From the NCBI RefSeq assembly GCF_002443255.2, contig NW_019211457.1, positions 39,841,126-39,905,125 of the forward strand: a DNA stretch of 64,000 nucleotides. The letters are read 5' to 3'. Each line of letters starts with the position of its first letter. Positions within the stretch are counted from its first letter, which is position 1. The position numbers were made by a program, and so were the translations under genes. This DNA comes from Varroa destructor. Taxonomy: Eukaryota; Arthropoda; Arachnida; Mesostigmata; Varroidae. The notes beneath the pieces are model-generated. The model was given only the letters and a program-made list of their open reading frames with translations, did not search any database and was not told the origin of the DNA. Positions 26,492 through 41,400 of this stretch are shown piece by piece.

Positions 26492-29400
26492 ATGGTGTTT
26501 GGACGATGTCCCTGCTTCAAGGGCGAAAGCGAGGATGTACAATGCCTCGATTATTCGCATTGTACCTTGGACGAGGTGCCGAATGAGGTATGTGTTTATA
26601 CTAATATTGTACCTTTACACAATGGGCACATGGTTGGCAGTAGTTCACTTCATAGTTAAAACTGAGTATGCTTTGAAAATCAGTTATAGCGATAGTAGTT
26701 ACTGAGTTAGAAAGCGGTGGAAGGCTTGTTTCAATCCAAAAACGAAAACGTATGAACAACAACCGTAAAAAATAAAGCAGCGATCAAACCTTACGCTCCT
26801 TCTATATTGACAAGAGGCCACTTTAGGCTAACTTTAAGCCTATTCCTCCTTTAAGTTTGTTTACGTCTATGTTGAATGATAGAAGGGAAGCTGAGACGTC
26901 TTGTGCAAATAGTGCCATTGCCACAAGAGTGAACAAGAGGGTCTTTTTTTGTAAATTTCTGCAAGATAGCTTGATGCTACTGGCAACGAACGCTACCTAC
27001 AATTCGGCGAATCAAATTTTCTATAAGCTAGCTATCAGCGTTTTTTACCTTGAGGTTGGGCTCTGAAGATAGCTGAATTTTATAGTCCGAAAAAACAATA
27101 TTATAGATATGCATATTTCAGGCCTGTTCAAGTACGATGGAGGCGAATATATATACATAGGCATGGAAGGCTAAAGGATAGAGAAGAAATGTTGACGTTT
27201 CGACGCTGGTCGGGCCAAAAGGAGCCAGACGACGGCGATGACAGCTGACAACAGCCTCTTATCACAGCAACTAGCTGGCAGCTTCTTTTTACTAAGGACT
27301 AGCACATAGGTGTAGTAGATAATTAGTTGCTGCTAGTAGATTATCTATGATTTGTCAAGTATTATACAAAAATTAGTAAAAAAAAACTTGACATATGGGT
27401 TATCCGCATATTCAGTCGTACACAAAAAAAATGATCACACTTGAGTAGGTTGTGCAACATGCTCAAATGGTACGATTGATTTTAATTATGGATCTATAAT
27501 AAATATCCATTTTCATTTCATAAATGGTGAGTTTCCTTTTGTTTGCCATCGACGCTCCTTCATAACTACCAAAATTAACAAAAAAAAACGAGTTCAATGA
27601 CTGATGTTACCGTTTATTATCTAGCTTGAATAATTCAGTTTCAATCGTAGAGGAACAAAAAATTGTTCTCGGCAAAGTATTTTTTCATTACACTGCTCGT
27701 CCTGCAACCTTTCTATATTAAGCGTATTCAACTACCATCCATTTACTGTTTCTCAAAATCTGCCATTATTTCTATCGTCAAGAGCAGAAGAACTTAACAT
27801 ATCGTATATTTATAGATATGTCTAGGCACTCGAACTGTTTGCGATTGTACGACCATTGTGCGAAACATATTTTCTCATATCATTTACCGAGATAGGAAAA
27901 AGCGGAATCCCTGTTAACAAGAGTTGTGGGCTAATACTAGTATAAACCGCAATGCACTGTACAACGACGGTCACGGTGTGCCAAGTCAACAGTGCTTCCG
28001 ATACAATTTTCACTGGTGAAACCTCACACGAGCCAAGCATAGTCATACGCTTTCACCCGATAGTTTTAATAGATTCATACGCCACAAATTCATAGAAATT
28101 TCTATTTTAGCTCGTATTGTTATTGCGAGTTTAAACGTGTATTGTGACTGTGATTGTATCAGAAATCATCACGCACGCTCCCCCAAGATAGACTTGAGCT
28201 GGCGGGGGGCTGAGTTGATACGTGTTGTCCTTCCACTGGTGATACCATTCTGTATCATATGACAACTTCTATAAACATAAGTAAATATATTATTGTACTG
28301 TAATTATACATGTTCATATTAACTACTGACTCCTAGATAAAAAGCAGACGCAGTAATATGAATATTTCCATAAAATGGAGATGTGACGTCACATATTTTC
28401 AAGACTTCTTAACAGATATGATACAAGGATGCACATATTAGACAGTAGGTAAAGTCAAATACCAAACAACTTGAATCTTTGTTAGCTAGCTGCAGGCAAT
28501 AATAGTACAATTGACCGATTTCGTGAATGCTTTCGTCCTACAGACCCTATTATGTAGATGCTGTGGCAAACAAGCGTTTTTTTTATCTTGCTGAAGTTAA
28601 GGTCTTTATTATTTTGCGTAGCCCAAAAATTAACAAAATATTGGATCTCGGCTGTTCGTGCTAATTTGAATAAATTGCCGTCTTTAAGGGTGCACGAATA
28701 ACAATATTCACATTGATAAAACGCGCATAGCGAGGTGGCTACGAATTTACATTATGGGCCTTATACATAGTAAAAACAGCATTCGAGATGTCATTCAGGG
28801 AACAACTGAATACAAAGCTCTTTAGCCGACATGGCAACGTGAAGCAACGTTAAGAAGATTATTAGTTGCTACTAGCTTTTGTCCGCCGGGAACTGTCGAT
28901 GTTGAAAAAATTGTCCATATTACATTAGAACCCCTTTTCTTATAACGAATGCGGTAAACTGCAACATCATAACGGGACAGTAAGTATAACGGCATGAAGA
29001 ACTCTACAAGTTCAGCTGACGACATCCCGAGGACAAAGGTATTGGGTACACTGATGAGCATTAAATTCAACCTAACATGTGATGCTGCTAACTTGTATTT
29101 AGTTGTAGTTTTCTACCATTGCAAAATCACGTATTCACCTTTACAAAACACCACACTGCGACCCGATGGCTCTGTCTTTTCGCTCGATTTGTACCAAAGG
29201 CCCTTGGTCTTGCGTTCAGAAGTTTCGCCGTGCATGTAGCCACGATCAGGAATACTCACTCAATTTTGTTCAGATTGTCATTAATTAGTTTAGCATCAGA
29301 ATGATAACCCTTCCTGAGTTTCTTTGATGCACACAAGTAGGTGCTCTAAATAAATTTATAGCAAAGAAAAACCTAAAAACCCAATCTTCTCAACAAATCA

Positions 29401-32400
29401 TGTACAAGTATTCTTCTCAATAAAATGATTACATCACCCCAACTTCGAATATTTGGTGTGAAACTTAACCTCCCGCGTTCCAATATTTAGCTGCCTGTAA
29501 GCTTGGACTAATTTAACTGACCTCGATATAATATAGATTAGTATTTTATGATAGGCGACAGTAATCAGCAATTGCACATTTCTATTCGACTAGCACAGAG
29601 GTAAAAACATAGGACGAACCTTTTATAAATAAAAAAAATGACCGAATTGTTTATACACACATTTCATTATTTGTTGTAACGACTACCGAATAAGATAGGG
29701 AATTATCATTTGGCAGAAGTAACTTCAAGCGAGTTTCAGCTTTCAACAAGTTTGCAGATACAGGCATTATATGTAGGCGTGTTTATAGAACGCTCCATTG
29801 CTGCGAGCTTGCTTGGCGAATATATGAACGTAAGAAGCAATCAAACTAGGTTGCTTTTATGACACAAGCCCCGATCCATGGTGCCACGAAAGCCGTATGT
29901 AAGAATAAATAAAAATATTTATTTATGTTAGCATTATGTGTCGTGGAAGATTATATCTGCTTGTTAAGGGGTTCATAAATTGCACGTTGTAGTAATAATA
30001 TTAATTGTTAAAATTTTTTTTGAGCACTCAATGGGTATCGGTCGCGGAAAAGGGCTGATAAAAGATTAAGCGGAAATTTTCATACAATCAGAACAAGCGT
30101 ATTGCTATTCAATTTTTTGACCGCCAAGTTTCAGATCCAAAAATTTTTTCGATCAGAGGATTTTTGTGGCATAGTTGCGGACTGTGGTCCGAAGATGCTG
30201 AACGGAAGTTTTTGACAGAAATCGAGGGCGTTGGCCTCAAAAGCGAAATCTCTATCTGCTTTGTAATTAATTCATATATTAATGCTCGTTGGCGCAGAGG
30301 ACGAAGCAGCCGATATTACTGCCCAGGATCTGATTTCGCAAAATTTAAAAAACCTAGCAGGCTTCTAACATACGGTTCATTTTGGGATCATGTGTACTTT
30401 ACGGTGTTTAAGCCGAGCTAATCATAATTCCAGGGTTTGGCTAGACCCTTGACCCTAAATGTTTTAGTTAATATTGACCTTAGTAAAATAAAAAACAAAC
30501 TAAAAGCAGGCATAATAAGTTTTTGACATTATTTGATGGTAAATCGTAGATTGTCCTTCTTTCGAAAATCTAATATTCTCGGAGTAACTGGTTTCCAGCC
30601 CGCGGGGAATTTGCATTCCTGAGCGAAAGGCACAACCTGTTGTGATGGTGTATGATCAAAGTACTAACTTGTTTAAGTCAATAGTTACAAATAAAGATTA
30701 CTAAGAATGGCAAGGCCGTATGCTGAGTATAGAAATTTCATGTAAGCTCCGCATCCGCAATACGATACGTTGTTCCGTTGTTATTCTAAAACTCGCTCAC
30801 GACTGCTTCTCAACAATAGTCTAAAAAACAACGGAACAATTTCGAATACTCTCTGGCTATAGTACTATCGATAAAGCTAGTTTCGACTCGGTAATATTAG
30901 CGCCATCGAACACAAGTGCCAGACTATTCGGGTTTTAAAATATTTGCTGATTTCATAGCAATGCACGCGTCATGTTAGCTCATAAAGAATATATGAATTA
31001 TAATTAGAGTTAATAATACATAATAAATTAATTAATAAATACAGTTTTTATAAAGCGAACAACGAAAGCTCATTCGAACTAGGGCTTATTGAAATTATCA
31101 GTGCACGCATATGTATCACTGCAGCAACATACATCGTATTCAAGTCATTCTTGCACGATCCTTTATAATTTCAGAACATCAACAGAAAACTGTATTCATA
31201 GAATATATGCTTATTTATTGATAACATGAGCTGTTATGTTAGATTTGAGAAACGTGTGGGAGTGGCTGAGAAACAGTGATTCTAAGTGAACATTAGTCCA
31301 CCGAGGACTCATTTTGCAAAACTGAGTAATAGCAATAATAACAGTAACAGTAACTAACTGTTGTTCTAAAGTAATAATAACAATATCTGTCAGTCCACAT
31401 GTTTTTCTCTGAACTTTTAGATAGTTGGAATCTTTTCAGGTTTATTTATAGTATTTTAAGAGAAGCAATGCTGCCAGGAAAAAGAAAAATTCTGCCAACT
31501 GTTATTTAACATGGTTATAAAATAGGTTTTGGTAGGTCCGGCATGTTATTCTCGCCAACCAGTGATGCGAATTCCTGCGTACGGTTATAGTTCTAAATAA
31601 ACGCCGTGCGTGGCAAAATATAATGTTTCAAAACGCCGAAGTGTGCCTTCTATATATTTATAAATATCAAAACAAGCTTTATATTTCTTTTTGTTGCTGG
31701 TACAAAACGAATATCGAAAAGATTAAAGTTTTATCTAACAGAATTTATTTAACAGAACTATTGCATTATATTTCTATTTCAAGCCTGTAAACCACATAGT
31801 ATTTAATGACAAGGAACTACTATGAAACCCTCATAGATGACTATAGTATGAAAGCTGACTTACGTTAGCCACAAGGTTTTTCTAAACTTTGCTGCTGTGT
31901 GTTAAGGCAATGCTCAAGTGACTCAAGTTTGACTATGATTTCGGCTGATTTCGCCCGATTTAAAAGACAATCGTTTTAAGATATACAGCAGTAACTCTCT
32001 GCAACATCGCAAGTGATCGAATTAAGGCAAGGTCATTTTACAGGCAAAATGAAAAGTGCTCTCCTGTTGCTGTTTTTACCAGTGAATTTCATTATAGCAA
32101 TGCTTGTTGGTATAGCTAACTTTCAGTCTCTAAAAGTAAAGCTAAATAATAACAATGAAACTGCCGCTACCTTTTCTATGACGTTCGAGGTGAATGGTAA
32201 ACGGAGCGCATCTGTAATGAATTACAGGGAAAGAAGATAGACATGATCGAACAGATTGAAAACCATCAACGTTCACAACTAACATTCTCGCATAATAAGA
32301 TGTTGCACAATTTTCTATTAAATGAAGTTTTTTTTTCCAATTGTACGATTTATAAAACTCATTTTCTATATAGCTCGAACTTTAGACAGTTAAGCATAGC

Positions 32401-35400
32401 TTAAGACACCACAACATAAACTCTAGCTCTGGAGTCGGCTGCAGAGAGTAAACGGTCTGTGCTTTTGGGGCTATAGCTGAACGGTCTACAAGCTTATAGT
32501 AATAAAAAAAAAAAACTGTATGTAGCAATTGGATGATTTTAAAGTTAACGATACGGGCTGAAAGCTATTGTGCAAGCATCTTAGGGCACGATTTTTAGAA
32601 AATTGACATCTTCATATACTATAAGCCATTATTTTTCATTGACGAGGCCAGCCAACTTAAGCACCTTCATATTACTATTTTTATGTGCAGTAGATATCTT
32701 CAATAGGACTATGGGGTGCCAAGGATTGCACATTTGTGGGCATCGCAATTATTAAGCCGCAATCAAGCATTAAGTAACTTTCAAATTTCAACAGCGAGCT
32801 GAGGGTAAATTCGTTTGCTGTGAATATTCGGTGCCCTTTTGAAGGATAGTTGTCTATCGTGTTTTTAGACCTTCCAAGTACTTCATATACTGCACTCTGT
32901 GTGTGTGTGTTGTTGTTGTTGTTGTTCTCTATTATTATTTGTGCTCTATAGGAGGTTTTTGTTTAGATAAGCAATCGGACTAGTTAATAAGGATACCTGA
33001 TTATACGTATTTAACGCTGTTTAAAATTGATTACTACCCAAGAAATCTTCGATGGTTTTTACCAAACACGAACCTCTCTCAATACTGTTGTAGAAGCCTT
33101 TGTGGGCCGGAAACACTTGCTTACGTTTCGCGTTTTTTTTTTCTCTATCTTTACAGATATTCAGCTATGAGAGCACACTACAGGAGCTCTGCTTAGACGC
33201 TAATCAAATCGGAGAGCTGCCCAGACAGTTGTTCTATTGCCACGCGTTGCGCCGCCTCACGTTTCAAGATAACGACGTACAGCATTTGCCAGCGGCGATT
33301 TCGGCACTCACCCTGCTGATACAACTCGATCTCAGCCGAAACAACATCTCAGAGATGCCAGAATCCATACGAGCATGTAAGCATAACATAATTTTAGATA
33401 AATACGACACACGTTTTCTATGGCGTTCACTTTTCTTTCTGTTGTTGTAAATAGAATTATCACTATGAATGCATTCAGTAAACGTAAATAAACGCAAACG
33501 CCCGCACAAAAGAAACGTTTTCAAATGTCGTGTAGGTATGAACTGGTCTTAAAGTCATTCGAAGTTGACATGGTTACTTAACTCGTAGGTCGTGATCTTC
33601 GAGTATTGTTATTAGCTGGACGATCTCATAGTCAAGAGGCGGCAAGAAATCTAGCCCAAACAAGGCGAACTGGTCGGTCTGTTTTCACAGCTTAACTACA
33701 TATATACAGTACGACTTGTATTAGTACACTGAACGCCTTGACCTATTAGCAATGCGGCATCAAAATGTTCAAGCGCTAGCTCAGCCATCCTAACTACGTA
33801 CGGGATACGAATGCTCCAGCCGACTGTGCACCAGACGGTCAGCTGGTGACGAACAACTGTAATAATAAAAAATAAATAAATCAATGTGTCAACCTCATAT
33901 TGTTCACTGGGCAGTAGTTGACGTCGATGCTTTTAACGCACGCGACTAGTCCGGTAGTAAATGGGCCATTTTAAAAAGCGAACGAAACAACCCATGATGG
34001 CCGAGCGCTTTTTTCCGGCAGTAGTAGTGTATAAATAGGTAGGCGATGATGTCTCTCACCGCTGATTTTGCTTGCATTACTGCAGGCGATACTTATTTAA
34101 CATACAGCGGTTTTCGTTGATTGTCACGATCGATATCACAGTAGCAGTGGTTTTACTAAAACCGTAACTGTGACGCTGACGTAAAGTGGACTCCCCGATA
34201 AATGGACACACGAGCGAGGGAACGAACGAGGTGGACGGCCAGAAATGACCAGTCTTTAACAACAACAACAACGAAAATAAACGAAAGCGACGATTTGATT
34301 TGCTTGCCGAATGTCGTTGGCATGATGCCTGCGCTTTATGAGGCGGGCACTGCTTGCTGCCTAAATACTGCTACGACTCACTGCTCGTCTGGAAGTCAGT
34401 CGATCTAGTTATTTTCGCTGTTAGTTGACAGTTTGCTCTCATTTAACTTTGGCACGCACTCTTTCGCCGTCGATCGTTGCTTCAGTCACTCTCTCTTCCA
34501 CTTTCACTGTTTTCGCCTTTGAGCGAAGTAGTCGTTTTGATAGGGTGAGAATAGTAGGCCGATAAGTATCGCAAACTATCGCAGGCAGGCAGTCAACGAT
34601 TAGGTAAGTAAGACAGTTTCATGCAGCACTCACTCTTGGCGCATGTGCAGCGCGTTATGCCGCAAGGTACGCAAACATTAACAGACCCTAGATCTGACAG
34701 AGATAACGCTGACGCTGCCAACGCAGAATAGGACCAGTAGCGTGAGTAGCTGCAGAAGCAGCCATAGCAAAAAGACACGTATGGTATAGAGGTGGACGCA
34801 TTGATGTCAGGATAGGCCAATAGACCCTTAGCCTCATGTTACAACATCTGTGCATCCATTTAACTGAACGAACTGTAGCGCCATCTGTTCCAGGCAAAGG
34901 GGTAACTGAGAGTGCAGATATTGGTGTTGGCAAAGACAAACCTATATATACATATCGTAGGTACCATGAGTCTCGTAAGCTTGTCATTAGTATCATTTAA
35001 AGGTTGCCTATATTTTTTTTTTTTGTTTAGTTAACGTTTTTGACAGTAGTAGATTTACTGAAAATGCTTGTATTGAGATTGAAAATAAAGCGTTTTGAGC
35101 ATAAATGATTTTTCCGCAAAAGTTATTTTGATTGTGATAAAGGCTTAAGTGTTACTTAGACCAATGAAAAAATATATGCTGATTATAGTCAAGATACGTT
35201 ATCCAAAGATGGTTCTTGTTCTAAAAATTTCGATGTGAAAGATGCTCCTCGTAGTGGTCTATTATGAAGAAACCTGGTCAAGTTAATGCGACAGTGTAAA
35301 AAGGTTGACATGTAATAACCATGATATCGCCAAGTAACTAAACATCCACCATTGGACTGTTCTGTACCATTTGAAGGAAGCTAGAGACAAAAAAAAAGCT

Positions 35401-38400
35401 AGTTATTGTTACCTGACCGTATTTCCATCTGTGAAACTTTACAAATATGCAAAGAAATGCAACCATTTTCAAAGCGGTTGGTCACGAATGATACGAAGCA
35501 GCAAATTAGATATGGCAATAATGTGCGAAAAAGGCCATCGGCAAGCCGGGAAAAGCTCCTCAACCTCCAACAAATTTCGGATTGGAAATAAATTGTAGAA
35601 TATGAGCTGCCGCTATCTGGCAAAATCATCGATTTAGACCTCTACTGTCTACAACTAACAAGATGACGACAACCCATCTGAAACCGATCGGAGCTAGTAG
35701 ACAGGACGGGTACCAGGTTTCACCATGACAATGCTCGGTCACACATATAGTAGTTAGATACCCGCCGCATGTTGTTTTAGAATATAAAAAAAAATGCTTG
35801 CTTCAGTTTCGGCGAAAAAACTGCCAGTATTTTCTCGACTACCCAATGTATGTATACGGTAAGAAGGCTAAAACTCTGACACTCCTCTCCCTGAAGGGCC
35901 TAGATGGTGTAGACATTCAGATGTTAACCAAGACTTGGGCAACTAGCCCTTTTAGCTTAGCAAGTTTTGATTCTGTTCACTGCTTTGCAAAGAAGGACAA
36001 TAAACTAGTGGAAATATTTCCGTCTATCGAAACATTTCTACGATTATAGGATAGGTAATCGCATGTCGTGCCAAGTGGAGACTACCGTCATTGCCATATG
36101 TGGTCAACGACTAGATCTCGTAGTGGCCTATGTTTAGCTAACGAACCCTTTGATGGAGAAATCTATCAGTGGACTGGAAGTGCTGTCTGTTCTATCTCTC
36201 TCCTAGTCACTGCTGGCGACTTTAACGCCTCCTCAACCAACTAAACTTCAGCTTCACTACGGCCCTTTAAGACACGTTCACGGACTTTGATTGCTGGGTA
36301 GTCGATCCACATCGGTATCGACTTTTATATACGGCCACACAGAGTTCGGTCATCGATATATTCGTAACGATACCTAGTCTACAATACCCCCCCCCTTCCT
36401 GCTAGGACATGCGGTAGTTGAACTTTACTTGTAGCCCTGCCCGGAGAGATTATAGTCGAGCTAAGACACCAATTATATCCTTTATTTCCTGTTTTAAGAT
36501 GATCTGCCGAAAAACGTACGCAGTACAAAGCCAACAATAGCTTTGAATGGCTGGAGACCTGTTTCATCGCCGATGCGGAACTTTAATCACACAAGTGACT
36601 AACGCTCCACGCCAGTTCGGTGGCTTATTCGATTAATTCTTCATCGCATCATGTGCGCCGTTGCTTTGATACCGTGCTGAATGGCACTATTTATTAAATG
36701 TTTACATACTGGTATACTCCAACCCAGTATAAAGATGTTACCCTGTTAATGATTCCAAAAGGAAAGGGCTATCCAACTGCGCCGTCATATGGCGGCAAAT
36801 AAGGGAGAAAAGTGTTTGTTCTAAGTTCTTCTCCGACTTGCTGGCTCATCGTTTGAACAGGACTCAGGAAGCGTACGGCATGTCCTAACGGAGCAACATA
36901 CGTTTCGGAAGCACGCTTCACAGAGACGGCGTGCAGGATCCTGTTGGCCGACGTGAAGGGAGCAGTAGCCACGTTGCGCAGTCCGTCATATGTGATGTTC
37001 GACGACTTTGAGATAGCCGTTAAGTAGGCGCTCGGGGACAAAGGTATGCTCACGCCGGCCGAGGTGTGTCTCGCTATTAATCTGCTCAACCTTTCCCTAT
37101 GACTTTATAGAAGGATAGAATAACCATCGATGACAAACTGGCCGAACTCGCGCTCTTTACACACCGAACCGGCCTGGCTCATAAGCCCAGTTTCATACGG
37201 CATTTACATATTTGGAACTAACCGTAAACCTGACCGAGACGGAGGTGATGAAATTTTAAGAGGGATGCAGAACGGCGGCTACTAGCTTTTACTACTAGCG
37301 GCTACTAGAAGTTAGATCACTTCTTGTGTATACAAATATGCTTCCGTACTTAAATTTACGTTTCTCCACGAGCGGCAAAAGTTTCACTGCGCACACTACC
37401 AAAAGATGCAGGAAAACGGTGTTAGACACATGAGTAATCATATCGCCTCGTCGCTTGTCCTTCGGCACCGTTCTCAGCTCGTGCGATCTTAAGGTAGCAT
37501 CGATCATAACGTATGGCAGACACTCGTTTGTGAAGATCTATCCGTGGAGACCCTCGAAAAATTAAACCGCGCCAGGGCCTGCTTTTTAAAAAAGCATTAA
37601 GACTACACGTAACCGTCTCACGCACCTGCTGGCCTAAGTCACCACTGCTGTTCGAGGACCTACACCATCGCTTGGAGCTTCCAGCAACGGGAGCCTTCAA
37701 AACGAACTTCAGGAACTGAGAGCAGAAATTCGCGAAAATGATGAAGATTGCTTCGCCGTGGAAATTATGAGTATCAACAAGTACATAGGAACGAATCGGC
37801 TAAACAGACGTGTCGCTACACGCTTTGCCGTGTGTGTGTGCCGTCATAGACTCTCCAGGAAACCAGATTTTTGCGAGCCTGAAGATACATGTAGATCTAC
37901 TAGATCCATCTAAAATAGATATCATTGCTCGTTGGCCCTCTGTGCAATCTCTAGGATATGTAGCAAATATCTCAAATTGGTTTTTTGAACTCAACCAGAC
38001 TTTTGTAACCCAAATGATGGAAACTGTTTTAAATAGTTTGATACACCTTCTCTAATAGTGTATAATTGTATTGCTTACCTGTATGTATGAAGACTTCAAC
38101 TACGAGCGAAGTGAATTAAATATAATTTTAAAAAAATGCATAGATATATATATATAATGTATAGCGCTGGTAGGCCGGGGGTCCGGTATTGCTAATTGAC
38201 ACAAGGGGACGCATCAAATTGACACATTTAGCTAACGTTAATCGGCTGTTGGTCCATCCGTGTGGTTTCACTCGAGCTTCACTTTCCTTGCGAGATTCGT
38301 GAACCTTTAGCGAACGTTGCCGCTAGGTAGGCGATAGGCACCCGCTGCCTATCGAATGCTTGTATGTGCGTGTACAAATATTATAGACAATCGGCCTCTT

Positions 38401-41400
38401 TGACGGTTTAAGTTGTGAACGTCTCAAAATTCCCTATATTTGTGATTTGGCGGTAACCGCTGACCGGTCGACTGGTCTACTCAAGAAGGTTGAGTGGTGT
38501 GGCTGAGTTAGCTGGTAACGAAAATAGAAGAAATGGGAACTCGGGTTGGAGCAGAATGGACCAAACAGGCGAAAAGTCAAACAACCTTAACAAAATTTCC
38601 TCAGAGGCGCACGATCAAAAATTCCGACCGCCATCTCTTGGGGTGTAGCCGTAGCCATCCCTAGCATTAGTTTTGACAACTGACACTAACATTGTCGTAT
38701 AGAGGAGCCGGAACCGGTTGAACTTGTCAGGTTCGTTCGCCTCTACTCTTGCTTTTGTTACTGTTCTTTGAAACGTTGGTCGCAAAGCAGAGGTCTGGGT
38801 TTTTTTTTGCTGCTTCTGGAGCCGGCGGGCGGGCAAGAACTCAGGTGGATTGTTGCAGGTGTTGGCGAACGGGAACAGTAGGAGAGAAAACCAGTTAGGG
38901 GTAGTCTCGGACTTTGGACCATTAGGCTAGGGAGCTGCCGGTGCGAAGCGCTGGACACACGGCGTAGGTTTGCAGCGGCAATACCAAGTTTTTCAAAACG
39001 GCATGCACTCTACATGATTTGTGCCGCGGCACGGGGTAAAAGCAAAGCAGGAAGCTATCGGCTTAACGCCCGTTTGTCCAGTCTGCCAGGTAACTCCCGG
39101 TAGCAGCAGTGAACACAGGACGCCAATGCTGCTCCCGTTGATGCTACCGCCGAACCGTCGTCGCCATCGCAAACTTAATTTTAATCCGCCGACTGCATTG
39201 CTAACAGTCAGAGTTTCTGTTCTTTGCTCGGCAGCGGAAAACAAACAAGGGGAACAGGGGGTAAAGCGTCGTGCAAGACCGTGGTGGACAACCCCTTTCG
39301 TTGGTGTATGGCTGCCATATGATGGCAGCGACGAAAGAAGAATTCGAACACGATACCGGGTCGACTGATGTTAAGGCGATGGAGCGAAACCGCCGTGCAA
39401 CCGAACCGGTAAAGGCTAATGCTTGAATGGAACTGACAGTAACCACACTGTTACGTACTAAGATGAAAGAAGTCTGTTCCTTTTTTTTCTTTCTACATTA
39501 CTTCCACATCATTCCCTTTACTCTTTGAACCTTACCTGTTCTCTTTTCTTTATTCCACATTCTTTCGTTTTTTTTTCTCATTTAACTTGTTCGTCTGAAT
39601 AGGATCATTCCGCAGGCCGTCAGGATTTAAGAACTACAAGAAGGTCTCCTGGACGATATCGCCTCTATCACCGCTGTGGAAGGTGGGCATAACTGGAGTG
39701 GGAGAGACAGTAAGGTCATAAATTGCTAGCGAGATACTCGTCGTCTTGAGGAGGGCCAAGTACCGCTTAACGTCCTTTTTGGATGACTGCAGCAGGACGA
39801 ACCTGCCTCTGCTCTGCTGTTTCTCACAATTCATATTGTTAGTCAGTCTTCACCGCCACGATGTTTTGGGACGCAGGCTCTCGTCGACGTTGCTGCCTTC
39901 GCTTCAGTGAAGCTGGAGGAGCTTTCCAAGAGCCTCAATGTACCTGCTGGCAGAAGACAGGATCTAGAATCTGAAGGGGAGAAGGAGGACTTACATGGCA
40001 AAGCGAGGCTTTCTTTAGCCTAGATTCCATACGCCTAAAGTCTGTAGCGCGTTGGCTAGGGGACTATCTAAATATTATCGCGCAAAGTCGGTCAGATTGT
40101 ACGGCATATGTCCGACATCAGGGAGTGATGCAGGTGGCTGGTTAGCAGTCGTAGCGGCAGTGAGTCTAACAAGAGTCAGTACACTCTACATAGATGTGAC
40201 ACATTAAAAATGCGTAAAAGGTGTTAGACAAGTAACGCTGCTTGTGGCTCAGGTTTTGCCGATACCCTCGGCCGTTTCAGGCAGTTGTTACTGTTAGTGC
40301 CACAAGAAGTGTCTGTCTCAATGCACAACATTATGGCAGCTGCAGGTACGTGCACGCACGATGATTGTCAGCCAGGGGCCACCAAGCCGGCCACAAGTGA
40401 TCTATGTTCCGGGATTTCATTCAGCCAGTGCAGGAAGAGGAGCGTACGGACAGCCGGTTAAGCTGACTCCTGGCCGATCAGTCAGAGACGTCAGCGAAAG
40501 TAACATAACTTATCAACAAATCGGAATAACTCCATCACATGTTATCCATTTACGATAGCGAGATTGGCTCATATGAACAGAGAAGAGCGTTTGACTTGTT
40601 AACAAATTCATCTGACATGCAGCAGCATCTCAAATTCATAAGTAAATTGATTTTACTCTATCAAATAGCTAGGTACGTGGCATATATTATTTGGATATAA
40701 AGAAGCTGTTTCTGTCCCGCTATTGGTTTGGACATCGGTTGCTTCACTCGTACTTCGCTAGTACGAGGCCAACTAGCCTGCAGCTGCTAATCCGAACAAG
40801 GCATGCTGTTCACATTAACCGTGTGAATAGAACCTCATCAATGTTAAGCGTGGATTTGCAAATGATGAAACGCCTCTATAAAGTTGGTCAGCTGAAGTTG
40901 TTTCTGCTAAAAATGAGAGATTTTTCTATTATGGTGCGTGCAACTGTGTTGACACGCGCTAAACAAGATGTAGGATTTATATATTTAAATGCATACAACC
41001 GAAATGCGAAACGGAAACTTTTAGACTGTCTTTTACGTAGTTTCGAAAACGTTCAAAGTTAACACAACTATTCCGCATCATCCCCGTCAACCGGAAATTG
41101 CAACAGACAACCTTAAAATCTTTTTGGTTCAGGCTTCAACACGTTCTATGTTAGACGTTTTTCTCCATTTTGGGATAATTATTTAAAAACAAAAAAGGGG
41201 CTCATAGGTATTGATTTTTGTGATCTAGGTTATATCAGAAACGAATTCTGAGTAGCTGAGAATATATATATTCAGACAAAGTCCAGTAAGGTAGTAATGA
41301 TTATTTGTTTTGTTAATATCTGTTCGGGTTTTCTTTTATCTTGCCACAGAATTGCTCTATAGAAGCCTATGCTAATGACAACAACACTGGAAGATTTGTC

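Noticed and set aside
28822..29070. Minus-strand open frame in LAP intron 1
   Set aside because: Looks protein-like over a short stretch, but I cannot tie it to a family or exon chain.
40361..41062. Two plus-strand open frames (65 and 123 residues) in LAP intron 2
   Set aside because: No family resemblance, no splice sites fitting the LAP phases, and no promoter. Treated as chance.
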